Origin: Bromus sterilis
Lineage: Eukaryota; Streptophyta; Magnoliopsida; Poales; Poaceae
Direction of reading: 5' to 3'
Assembly: GCA_950022295.1 (NCBI GenBank)
Contig: OX465600.1
Coordinates: forward strand, 294,049,782-294,113,781
DNA length: 64,000 nt
In this document: positions 53,773-64,000 of the stretch, one piece after another
How the letters are laid out: each line of letters begins with the position of its first letter
Position numbering within the stretch: the first letter of the stretch is position 1
Made by a program: the position numbers and the translations under genes
The notes under the pieces: model-generated
Databases searched by the model: none
Told to the model about the DNA's origin: nothing
Seen by the model: the letters and a program-made list of their open reading frames with translations, nothing else

Positions 53773-56700
53773 GGACTCGTTCCTCTACTCACCCCATCTG
53801 CTCCTCTCTTGACTGCTCTGGCGGAAGACTTTGTTGGCGGCCCTCCCTCCTGCTCCCTCCGCCGGCCTAGCCGGTCGGAGTGGAGTAGAGCGGGATGGTG
53901 CTCGCGCGTAGTTAGGCCTTTTCTTTCCCTACAGAGCTCTCTCCCTACTTCTGCAAGTGGCGTTTGGATGGGGTGGAGGTAGATCTCGAATCGGCGTCCG
54001 AGGAGGACGGCGAGGGAGGTTCCGGCGGCTCCAAGCTCCCCAAATAAACTTGCTTTATCTTACGGGTGGGTTCCTCTCCTAGCCTTCCTCGTTGTAGTTC
54101 TTCGGTGCCATCATGGAGATGGACAGGATGAGTTGCTGCAAGGGGCTTTGATTGGATTCGTCCGTTCTCCGGTTGCTGCTGACCTCAGTTTCGCCGCCGT
54201 ACATCCTTGCCGAAAAGTGGCATACATGGGCGCATGCGGCTATCTGCCGGCGATCCCTTTCCCTGTAAGAACCCGGAATTAATTTCCAGGCCCTCCTGTG
54301 TTTAATTGTCAATCCCAGGATCATTGTTGACAACACAGCGAAATGGTATCATTGCAGAATACATAAAGATTTTACAAGTACCATAATCTGCCATAAGGCA
54401 TACATATAAATTTATTACAATCAGGAAACAGCGGAAAGTAAAATGCGTAGCGACTCCATCTCAGCCACAGGCAGTCGATGTAGTCCACGTGACCTCACTC
54501 CTACGAATCACCACAGTAGTCGTAATCATCACCTTCGTCTTCATGGAACTCTGTTCAACAAAATTATTGCCATGAGTACATTTCGTACTCAACATGCCTC
54601 CCGGGAAAGGCCCTAATAACTACATGAGGCTTCAAAGGAAGGCTGTATGGTTCTTTTGCATAAAAGCTAATTTTGTTTCAAAAAGCATAATAGTTTGACA
54701 AGTGGTTTTAGACGAAAACAAGAATTTTCCATCATAACTTTCATCAAGGTGAGGATCCTCGATCCACTCACATCCTTCATAGGTTCCAAGAATAGGGGCA
54801 AAGAGGGAATAAGCAAGACAGGTTCCCGTATGTCAAGAAAGATTCATGTGCCGTCCATGACCGTGGACACGGCTATTCGAATAGTTTTACACTCTGCAGA
54901 GGTTGTACCCTTTACCCACACGACACAATCTCGTCTTGTTGCCACCAGTGGCCGCTGGCGTAGTACACTATGTTGTATACCGGCAGGGAGATTGTGACGA
55001 GGTCTTTCATTAGACCCACCCTTACTATGGCATGCCCACCAGGTTTCACAAGGTAGTAACCGCAGTTCACAGTCCTTTCCCCCTTTTGTGCCGAGGTTCT
55101 CCTCGCAAGGCAGCTGTCCCATCTGCGGTACGGCGATGCCGATAATAAGGATGAACTAACTAATTAACCAAGCCAGTGCCCATATAGCATGTGGTTGTAC
55201 GGTTGTCACAATCTTCAAATCCAAGACTTATTGGGCCTCATGCGGCACGGACGACGGATTGCCCCCTTCACCTCGTGAAGGGCAGCCAATCGCTCCTTCA
55301 ATCCTTGATCCAGCTGTCGCCCGCGCCAGTATTTAGTTGGTAAGTTTCACCCAGAGTAGAAGAGAGTAGAGGAAGTCAAAAACGACCAACCGGCCTAGCT
55401 GAGCAAGCTCAGTAACAAGTTTCAAGTGTTAATGATCCGAAGATCATTCAGATAAGCACCTATAGAATAATTAGCATGGCTAAGCATTTCTACTCTACAA
55501 GATTAATATATAGTTCTACTCAGGTGTCAAGTAAATCGGCGACAAGCGGATCAGGGTAATGTGTCAATCGACACGCTAGCTACAAGATAAAATAACATGC
55601 ATATAGTGGTTATAAAATACAATGCAATTTTGTAAAACATAGGATAAACATGATCCTTCGTTGTTGAGTCCATCTTCGGTTACTTGAATCTTTCCATGTC
55701 CAATAACGTCACTCCCTACTCGTCGTAACGATAGCAAATGAAAACAAATAAATACCAAAGAAAAAGTAAATTCAAATAACATCCAAAATAAATTAAGGTT
55801 GGATGGGAGCAAGATTAGATCAAGATGGAGATTTCCAATGAGATAGAACAATAGGAGGATAAGTTGAGAGTGTTCAATGAATATGCAAGGATTGGATTGA
55901 TATGGCTAAGGAAGACTCGGCGATCAGGACTAACGTTCTAATAGGATTTTTGATACTAGCAACTAGTAGTGCCCACTACACATCTGGACTAACTATATTA
56001 GATACTACCATATAACAAACACAATGACGTCAACGCACATGAAATGGAACCATCCTATGCATTTTAACTACACAATCACAACATGGCATGATAGAGGTAA
56101 AAGTTAATCACAATTAAATATTTAGACGTAATCTAAATATTTCTAATGGTCAAAGAAACCAAACATGTACATCAACTCTACAATAATTCAAAGTAAGTGA
56201 TCTACGCGACAACCAAACAACCATGATAAAACATACTAGTTGAGCAATCAAACATCATTCATCGACATGAATTGAATTGATCTAGGTCTAGCCCTAATAC
56301 ACTATTAGAATAGGAGCATCTCCAATAGACCGAACCAATTCATTTGTCAAAGAATCAACAAGAAACAATAGCACACAAGGAACATATGAATATAAAATCA
56401 TAAATATGTTTCACTTACAACTCAAGCATCAAACATCTGAGTTATCATGATAAGATACTAAACTAGGGCATGCTTTTACAATAAGAAACAACAAATATAC
56501 AATAACATTACAATTAGCTATAGGATTACATCCACATGCTTAAACAACAAAGAAAATTATGCACACTAAACCATATGAGGGAGGCACAACTCAACTACCA
56601 TGAAAGATAAACTATCATAATCATGAGATGAACTATTGCAACACATATCAAACACTCATAATACTAACATGTGACAAGTCAAGCATATATAAGAACACAA

Positions 56701-59700
56701 GAAAACTATAACATGTAAAACTTCGTAAGACATGGAAGATCACATATATGAATGATGACTAGACACACAACAATGCAACAATAGATACACTAGAAATAGT
56801 TCAAAGCATGGATGATCATCACACGAGTTACCACACCATGCTACCAATAATACAACTTACATAATATCACCTAACATAAACATCAAGCATGAAAATATCA
56901 CACAACTATATAATACTAGTTATATGATATGTAAGAACAAGAAAGCATTGCATTAACACACAACACTAACATGCTAGAAATAAAATTATGAACATGGCAT
57001 AGTAAGAATGTAGGAAAGTAAACAACTAGATCATGACATCAAGAAATCAACATGTAATAAATAGTATGAAGAACATGATGACATGCATCTCTATCTAGTA
57101 CATCCTACATTTGAAAAGATATAAGATACATAAGTAGGCATCATACGAGATATAATTTGGTACACCCTCACTATGTATTCTACTTATAGAATCACACAAC
57201 ATCATGACATGATATTGATCAAACAAAATAAATATTACTTACATAAACATGAGGCCGAACATGCATCTACCAAGCAAGGCTAATCATATACATGCACTTA
57301 TAATACCAGCTAGCAATTTGTAACTCAAACAATAATACATTCAAAACATGAATTCTACTTTGAGCTAATGTTAACATGACATGGCAATAAACTAATATAT
57401 ATAAACACACATGATAATTATCAAGATGTAATAAACTAAGTTCTATGCGACAATAGTATATTTTATAAAGCCATACAAATAAAACCATGGCATAAAAATA
57501 TTCAACATGTAAGATAATAAATAACTTCTTCCAAATATGATTAACAACTACACAAAAGGTGTTACTAAAATATTACACAAAACATGTCATGTCACATGAC
57601 TTAGGAAATAAGAGTGATCTTGAACCACAATGTATTTATTCTCAAACAAGAAAACATTTCATTTGACTTATAGCATAAGGAAACTATGCAACAACACATA
57701 CCAAGAATATATATAAAATCTATCATAAACATAACATGATTTAGAATGAATAACTCAAACATGTGACATAAACGAATATGAATATGTAAACCCAATCTAA
57801 GATACCGCCATGCTAAGAAAAATAATAAAACAATCAAGACATGTAGTATTTCATGGTATCATAAACAAAGCAAAGCCTAGAATAATCTTACGGAATTATA
57901 AGCATGATGAACATTTACTAATTCTATACATGCACAAGCGAGGACAACAAAATCAACATGAGACAATGCATAAACTTTATTTTATAACACAAACAAAATT
58001 TAGATTAAATATACGAATACTAAACATGCAAATAATTCACAGAAACTCGTACCAAGAATAAAACACGAGTATACATTGTAACCCAATTATTAAACCATAA
58101 CAAAACGCACAACTATCTTCACAAATTTAAAGAAAGTAAAATAAATCTAGTAAATAATATATAATTTCTAGGTTTATGAAATAATTACGAGCGACTCCTA
58201 GTCATATCACAAACATGTGATAAAATATCACAAAGTTCACCGATCAACTATTACGCATGATAATAATTCATAAGAACTAGCAAACAAGCATATCACTATA
58301 CTACATGATGTAAGAAATTAACACACGAAATCGTCTAAAGATAAATTGAAAATATATTATTCTAGTTAACACGAACGACTAAAAGAAATATAATCTAAAC
58401 AAACGATTTACAGATCTTGAAACTAACTCCACCAATAGCATTCTATGGCCATAGGAATCATCTTACGTACTAGGACCAAAACCAACCGATGAACAAAAAG
58501 AACCGAAACATGAACATGCCAATAAAATATATTCAGTTCATGACACAATTTTATCCGCGCGATCAACTACGATGGTAGGCTAGAATATGATGTCTAGAAG
58601 ATAGTATGATAGATGTTCAGAGGGTGTGCGAAAGGAATTGGAAAGAAATTTACCGTGTTCTACGAATCGATGCGATGAACTCGATGAACAGTGTACGCGT
58701 ACATATCAAATTGTCCGCGTGTGTTCAACGAATCGAGTTTCTTCTTTCCTGAATGGAGCTTTGGGGTGGAGGAGAATTATCTGCACAAGGAAACGGATAG
58801 GGACGGCCCGAGTCACCGGAATTGAGAATCGGCATCCATGGAGCATCGTTCTCTGGAGAGAGTTTCTTTAGGAGGAAGAAGAGACAGAGGCAAGGAGACT
58901 AGCGAGCAGGGTGTACGTCTATATATAATCTGATATGGAAACTGTAGCAATTAATGGGAGTAAAGAGGAGGGGTTTCTATCATGGCTGTACATTTTTCTT
59001 TGTAATGGTGTGCCTATAGGTGTGAGTGGAAGAGGGAAGGAAACGCTTGGGCATGACGCTGGGAAATGAACCAACCAGAAAAAATACCAAAAGGCAAGGG
59101 AACGGAAATTCAAAGGAAAGCATCCATCTTCTCTTTGTTACTTGCATGTGCGTGTCAAGCTTTTCCAGGAAGAAGAAGAAGCGTGGCTGCTCAGCCACCA
59201 ACTAATGCAAATGGGCCAAGGGTCTACGTAGGAAATAAAGAAGAGATAAAAGAAGAAGAAGAAAACGGATTAGGTTAAGCACATCGGTTTCGAAGAAGAA
59301 TAAAAAATAGAAGAAGGTGGGCTTCACATAGGAAATAAAAAGAAAAGATGTTTCACTTGGGAATTTTGGCTAGAGTTGTATAAAGGAAAATAATTAGATT
59401 TTTCTAGAAATAGAAGATCACACAAAATCAAATAAAGCTCTAAAATACAAATGTGCATAATTTAATATGCAAAAGACAAGAAAATAATATTCAATGAAAA
59501 GAGAACAATAAAACTCAAATTTTATTTTAAGTTGGCATTAGTTCAAATTAAATCCTTCAAATTATAAAAATAATAATTTAAGCTTTTATTAACCGAATAA
59601 AACAAACGGAATTTTCTGGTCCTGATTTTTGGAAAACTTTTGCTTATTAACATTCCGAACATCGGGATGTTACATTCCCTCCAGGCCGACGAGCCAAGAT

Positions 59701-59983
59701 AGAGGCACTCTGGCTCCTGTAGCGTGGCGTTCTTCGGTGCTTTCACCCCAAGTGGCGCGTTCCTCGGCGGTGACAGTGCTGGCCATGACGGGAACCTCCG
59801 GCGTTCTCGCGGTGAAGAAGATGGAACTGATTTCTTTTTAAGTTTTAGATCTAGGGTCCTTGTTGTAATTTCTAAGCCCCTTGTTTCTATTCCTCATGTT
59901 CAGAGGGGCTTTTGTGTAATGTGTACCGCACATGTGATTTAATGCAGAACTGGGTCGTTCGGACCCTTCCCGTTCAAAAAAAA
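53773..59983 (+). mobile_element. Short poly(A)-ended retroelement interrupted by a solo LTR
   Basis: TGGTCCG occurs at 53766-53772 and again at 59984-59990, right after an A run (59976-59983). Excluding the solo LTR, the element is about 800 bp, with a GC-rich 5' part and a 3' end 'GGGTCGTTCGGACCC...CGTTC' before the A run. This resembles a deleted LINE or another short non-LTR retroelement. The 7-bp duplication is short, so chance is possible. Confidence 0.42.
54264..59674 (-). mobile_element. Solo LTR of a gypsy-type element, 5.4 kb
   Basis: Perfect target duplication TTCCC (54259-54263 and 59675-59679). The minus strand begins TGTAACATCCCGATG and ends TTCTTACA, so it has TG...CA ends. 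There is no internal region, primer-binding site or second LTR. About 55.5-58.6 kb is very AT-rich; 54.3-55.4 kb is mixed. No coding region recognised. Solo LTRs arise by recombination between the two LTRs of one element. The length is near the upper range for plants and recalls the barley Sukkula/LARD group, but the family is not confirmed. Confidence 0.82.
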
Positions 59984-59990
59984 TGGTCCG

Positions 59991-61450
59991 TCCAGGCCAC
60001 ATTTTAGTCATGATCTCTCACATAGAGTCTAGTGCTCCAGGTGATTATTGCAATGTGTCACAAGGCGTATAGGGATTATTTGCCCTATGAAGTTTTAAGT
60101 AATTATTTTTGTGATGATACAAAAGAAAGACATGGTGATTGAAACGAAGAGACATTGTAAAGTTGCCATGGCAATGTATACGTAAATTTGCCATGATACG
60201 AAAAAGACATGATAAACAAAAACCATAGACCATCAACTAAAAAATTTATTGTGGTCCATGCACTCAATTTGCGATAATGATTCAATTAGATTTGCCATGC
60301 TTACTTATAGAAGGGAATTTTGCCACTTGCAAAAGAAGAATAACAAAATTGGCATACTTAGTGTAGAATTAACGCGCTGAAAATTGCCGTGGCAGTTTTT
60401 GGAGATGGTAATGGGTGAAATTTCCATCGCAAAAACTTTATAATATGTCCCGAAAAAATGTGTCAATGCGCCATGGAAAAAAAAGAGAACCATTTTGACA
60501 TGGCAATCTATTTACAAAGTGTAAATTAGGGAGGAAAAAAATACTATATTTGAATTACTTAACAAATCTTCCGTCATGGCAAATTATTTTAATTATTTAA
60601 CAAAAATCTCGTCCTCATCACATATTTAAATCAATTTAGTTGTCATTCTATTTTTAAAAAAATTGTCATATTTTGCGTAATAAAATTGCAATGTATGTGA
60701 ATAATAACACAAAAACAAAAATAATTCAAAAAAAATCGTTGCAAATGTATATTCTAATTTTCCGTGCCATTTTAAAAAATTGTCGTATTTTGTATAATAA
60801 AATTGCCATATATGTGAATAATAACAAAAAAACATGATTCAAAATTGCCATGGCAAATGCATATTCAAATTTACCATGCTATTATTATAAAATTTGCCAC
60901 CTATGGACTAATAAAATTGCCTTGTATGTGAATAATAAGACAAAATCAAATTATTAGAAATTGCTGTAAAATGCATACTCAAAATATTTGGATATATAAA
61001 TTTTGCATGTTCAAAATACTAAATTAACCATGATCAAATGAAAATATTTTGCCATATATGCATGGCTTAGGCAAACATGCAGTGAGAATGTACTAGAGCG
61101 ATCACCCGCTAGCTTCCCCGTCGGTTAACTAAACATGGTAAAATAAACAGATAGCATCACATTCACATCACAAAGTTTGCCCGTAAGCTATCTTTACAAG
61201 TACAATGCATCAATTTTTTGTTCAAAAGCTAGCATCACGTCCTTGTGGTTTGGAAATGCATTAAATTTGGATCAAAGTTTGCATTCCATAAACTGCACAA
61301 AAACTATGGATCGAAAACAATACGTGACCTGCTCAATCAGCAGATATGAGTGAGATGAACCATGGTGCAAATACATAGGATCGAAACAGGGGCGTGATCC
61401 GTGGGGGAGCAGGACCCGCCGGACCCCGAGCCGTCGGGGCGGCAACTCTC
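59991..61450. repeat. AT-rich DNA rich in 'TTGCCATGG'-like motifs
   Basis: Between 60160 and 61060 more than ten copies of 'TTGCCATG', 'GCCATGGCAA' or near variants occur on both strands. Similar motifs return at 63720-63870. No coding region recognised. This may be an old transposon family of unknown type. Confidence 0.55.
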
Positions 61451-61453
61451 TAA

Positions 61454-61626
61454 GACCTTGTTTGGTTAAAAAGGCGTCGTCGTGGATTTGCATGCACTTT
61501 TTTGTATCCTTTTGGTAGATTTTTTCCACGAGTTAGAGGCGATTCTTCTCCCCCCCCTGTGGATTGGAGTGGATCAGGACACCATCCAGTGGATCCGCGT
61601 GGATTTTCCTCTAACCAAACAAGGCC
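61454..61626. mobile_element. Tourist-like MITE, 173 bp
   Basis: Terminal repeats GACCTTGTTTGGTTA and GGCCTTGTTTGGTTA (as read inward from the right), target duplication TAA (61451-61453 and 61627-61629). Confidence 0.85.
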
Positions 61627-61775
61627 TAATGGGGACCTCCTAGACGAGCTGATTGCCACCGTGGGTGCCACACGCATGTTCCGGGAGTTCCGGCGGTCGG
61701 AGCGTAAGGAGTGCTTCAACCTCCTCCCCTAGCTCTAGCTCGTGCTCCCGCTCATTGAGGAGCTTCGGGAGGCAT
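61627..61775 (+). pseudogene. U-box E3 ligase N-terminal domain fragment (PUB/SPL11-like)
   Basis: The frame through 61630-61775 gives D-L-L-D-E-L-I-A-T-V-G, F-R-R-S-E-R-K-E-C-F-N-L-L, two stops (TAG, TAG; near 61731-61739), then L-V-L-P-L-I-E-E-L-R-E-A. The spacing and the motif 'C-x-N-L-x-R-R-x-x-L-L-x-P-x-x-E-E-L' resemble the N-terminal UND region of plant U-box ligases (the regulatory part before the U-box). The two stops sit where the two basic residues are expected. No U-box or ARM repeats follow. The resemblance is by eye only. Confidence 0.45.
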
Positions 61776-62090
61776 CCCCCGACCCCACCCCTCATCGGTG
61801 ATGCCTACCACCGCCTTGCCCTTCTCGGCCGCACCTTTCAAGCCCGGCCCCTCATCGACGACCCCTACCTCCGCCTTGTTCACCTTAGCCACACCTCTCG
61901 ACGTTGACCAGGGGCAGCTATCGCTCCCGACGTTTGGCAAGAGACGGTCGCCTCTCCCACCCCTCCAGTCGTCGATCCCACCGTTGCCAAGGGGCGACCG
62001 CCGCCATTGTATCTCCTCCACGGTCCTCGCGCTGCTGCCGTGGGTGGTCGCGGTGTGAGTGAGAACGAGACTGTGAGGAGAGAAGGGATG
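61776..62090. other. GC-rich stretch with a short two-copy repeat
   Basis: 'CCCCTCATCG' starts two diverged copies of a unit of about 55 bp (61790-61905). No gene recognised. Confidence 0.4.
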
Positions 62091-62091
62091 A

Positions 62092-62600
62092 GCTTTTTTT
62101 TTGTGAAGAAAACTTCCGATCTATTCATCTTCAAACATGGTAGTACAATGAATACTAAAAATAATAAAAATTACATTTAGACTCATAGACCACCTAGCGA
62201 CGACTACAAGCACTGAAGCGAGCCGAAGGCGCGCCGCCGTCATCGCCCCTCCCTCGCCGGAGTTGGGCAAAACTTGTTGTAGTAGACAGTCGGGAAGTCG
62301 TCGTGCTAAGGCCCCGTAGAGCCAACGCACCAGAACGGCAACCGCCGCCGTTGAAGAGTAGCGTAGATCGGAAGGATCAAACCTGAAGACACGCAAACGC
62401 AGACGAACTATGACGAGCTTCGAGCAAATCCTCCAAGGATAAATCTGACGAAGACACACCTCCACACGCCCACCGATGATGCTAAACACACCACTGGGAT
62501 GGGGAATAGGCGGGGAGACTTTTATTTCATCTTCAGAAATCCGCCGCCATCTCATCTTTCTGAACAAGACACAAACCCTAAATAATTTTAGAGGAAACAT
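62092..62600 (-). mobile_element. LINE 3' end fragment
   Basis: A poly(T) run at 62094-62102 (poly(A) on the minus strand) is followed by 'GAAAACTTCCGATCTATTC', the complement of a common Triticeae LINE 3' end. The region continues GC-rich to about 62600. No target duplication identified. Confidence 0.45.
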
Positions 62601-64000
62601 CTAAAAACGATGCCCTCCCACCGACAACAATCGAGATCTACCGCATCACCATGGCCCTAAGGCCACGGAGACGAGGCGGATCCGCAGTAGCGCCGGCGGG
62701 AGGCGGGAGGAGGCGGCCGCGTGCGAGGGAGCTGGCGGCGGCGGCGGCTGCTGCGGGGTCGTCTCGTAGACACGTAGCTTTGCTACACGTACGGATTTTT
62801 TTTACAAATTACAGCTACACGATAAGGTGTTCTTTTCTAATTGGATCACCTAAGGCCCCACCCTGGAAATCAGGGGGCGGAGAGGTTAGTGGGAACGACA
62901 CATCCGTCTGTAAGAGTTGGGTTGTAGCTAGGAGCCCGTACGTTTAGCATTTTTGAGAAGGGATAAGGTGTGTGGGGATAAGATTGGTTCGATCCGTTGA
63001 TCTATGTACCGAACGATTCCAGTGTGATGATGTGTACAATAAACTTGCGCCAAGATTCGTAAAGAATATCCAATGGTGATCATAGCGTTAGGGTCAGCGT
63101 CTCTTGTAACTTACGTTTGTGCGTTTTCATTTTTCTATTTGGAAGACATTGCCTAGATCTCACTACAGATCTTACAAAATATAGTATTTAAACTTTGTTG
63201 ACACTTCCGAAGAAATATTCACGACAACATTTCTAAACCTTTTAAACTTTGTTAATAAAAACCTAAGAATCCTCCAATAATTATAAATAATCATGGGGAA
63301 CGAATGTTCAAAATATAAACGGCCTACGCGATGCATTTTTGATCATTTTACACGGATCATAGAGTAAGACGATTACCGCATGAGCTTTATCTTTCGCTCG
63401 CGATAAAAGTAGCGCTGAATTTTTCCAATCCAAGTGCACACGTACAAGCGGAATGATTCTCCTCAGTAATGTTCACCCAAGATATCTAGGTTCAAATCCC
63501 AAGATCAACATTTTTATTTTTTTAGAAGAGATGGAAAAATACATAAAGAAAAATTCTAAAAATAGTTTTTAGTTAAATGGAAATTTGTATTATAAATATT
63601 TTGTTACTTTTTTATTTTGATCAACCATTTTAATGTAACCAAGGTGTTTTTATGTTGTAGAACATGACCATTCTATATTTTCTACATTGGCAAATATATC
63701 ATTGGTTGATGGTTCTTTTATTCATTGTAGCATGGAAAAAAATTACATTGCAATTTTAGTTTATGCGTCATGGCAAAAATTCCTTTTTTACATGACATTT
63801 CTAGTTTATGTTGCATGACAAATTTATCCCCTATAGCATGGCAAAAAAAAATCAAACCATGGCAAATTTATTTTAACAAATATTTTTTAAAATATGGAAA
63901 TATATCAATCACTGAACTTATTTTGAAGAGCTAGCCACGAGTACATACAAAACATGAATGGACTGTTATGCATTGATGTCTGTTTCGGATAAGTTTGCAT
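62601..64000. other. Mixed GC-rich then AT-rich DNA, no gene recognised
   Basis: 62640-62770 is GC-rich (GGCGG repeats). 62770-63640 holds no recognised feature. 63650-63890 returns to the 'CATGGCAAA' motif family. A tRNA B-box-like string 'GGTTCAAATCC' at 63491 lacks a matching A-box. Confidence 0.5.

Noticed and set aside
63460..63515. tRNA gene or SINE suggested by GGTTCAAATCC
   Set aside because: No A-box at the right distance, no cloverleaf, and no poly(A) or target duplication.
1..64000. Bacterial-type features (operons, ribosome-binding sites, CRISPR, phage)
   Set aside because: Spliced genes, plant LTR elements and CACTA transposons show this is plant nuclear DNA.

Overview
The window looks like intergenic DNA from a large grass genome, most likely Triticeae (wheat, barley, rye or Aegilops); a relative such as oat is not excluded. 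The basis is the mix of nested gypsy LTR retrotransposons (Tekay-like, Tat, Athila/Sabrina-like and Reina-like), CACTA elements of the 'TAGTACCGGTTCG' and 'GTGGCGCAT' types, Tourist-like MITEs and non-LTR elements. Family and clade names come from domain order, primer-binding sites and end sequences read by eye, not from a database.

Layout. 1-560: two degenerate tandem copies of what looks like the last coding exon and 3' region of an unidentified gene. 617-1126: CACTA-like remnant. 1127-11231: Tekay-like chromovirus with a 3.8-kb 5' LTR; its 3' LTR is cut at 11231 by a CACTA end (11232-12181). 12182-32242: Tat-lineage gypsy element on the minus strand. Its pol is broken by at least seven in-frame stops, but it carries on the opposite strand an intact six-exon gene (13782-17675, 1156 codons). 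An Athila/Sabrina-like element (23819-31242, TSD ATTGC) sits inside its gag. 32243-36960: a patchwork of CACTA ends and truncated LTRs, one of them internally inverted. 38202-40685: complete non-autonomous CACTA element (TSD TTA) holding a 337-bp tandem array and a 5S rRNA-derived stretch. 40689-41235: two MITEs.

41565-45336 is the most gene-like part and the best candidate for something undescribed. Four small minus-strand ORFs (79-97 codons) encode related proteins with an acidic N-terminus, an ADER motif and two hydrophobic segments. They lie as two A-B pairs made by duplicating a segment of about 1 kb, and the non-coding DNA between and upstream of the genes is also duplicated. I do not recognise the family.

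45681-53330: a dead Reina-like chromovirus (TSD GAGCT) inside a small MITE-like host. A LINE (49193-51376, 15-bp TSD) sits in its RNase H region, and a 64-bp triplication breaks its integrase. 54264-59674: a 5.4-kb solo LTR with perfect TSD TTCCC, itself inside a short poly(A)-tailed element. 59991-64000: GCCATG-rich AT-rich DNA, a Tourist MITE, a fragment resembling the N-terminal domain of a U-box E3 ligase with two stops, and a LINE 3' end. No tRNA gene, intact rRNA gene or CRISPR array was seen.
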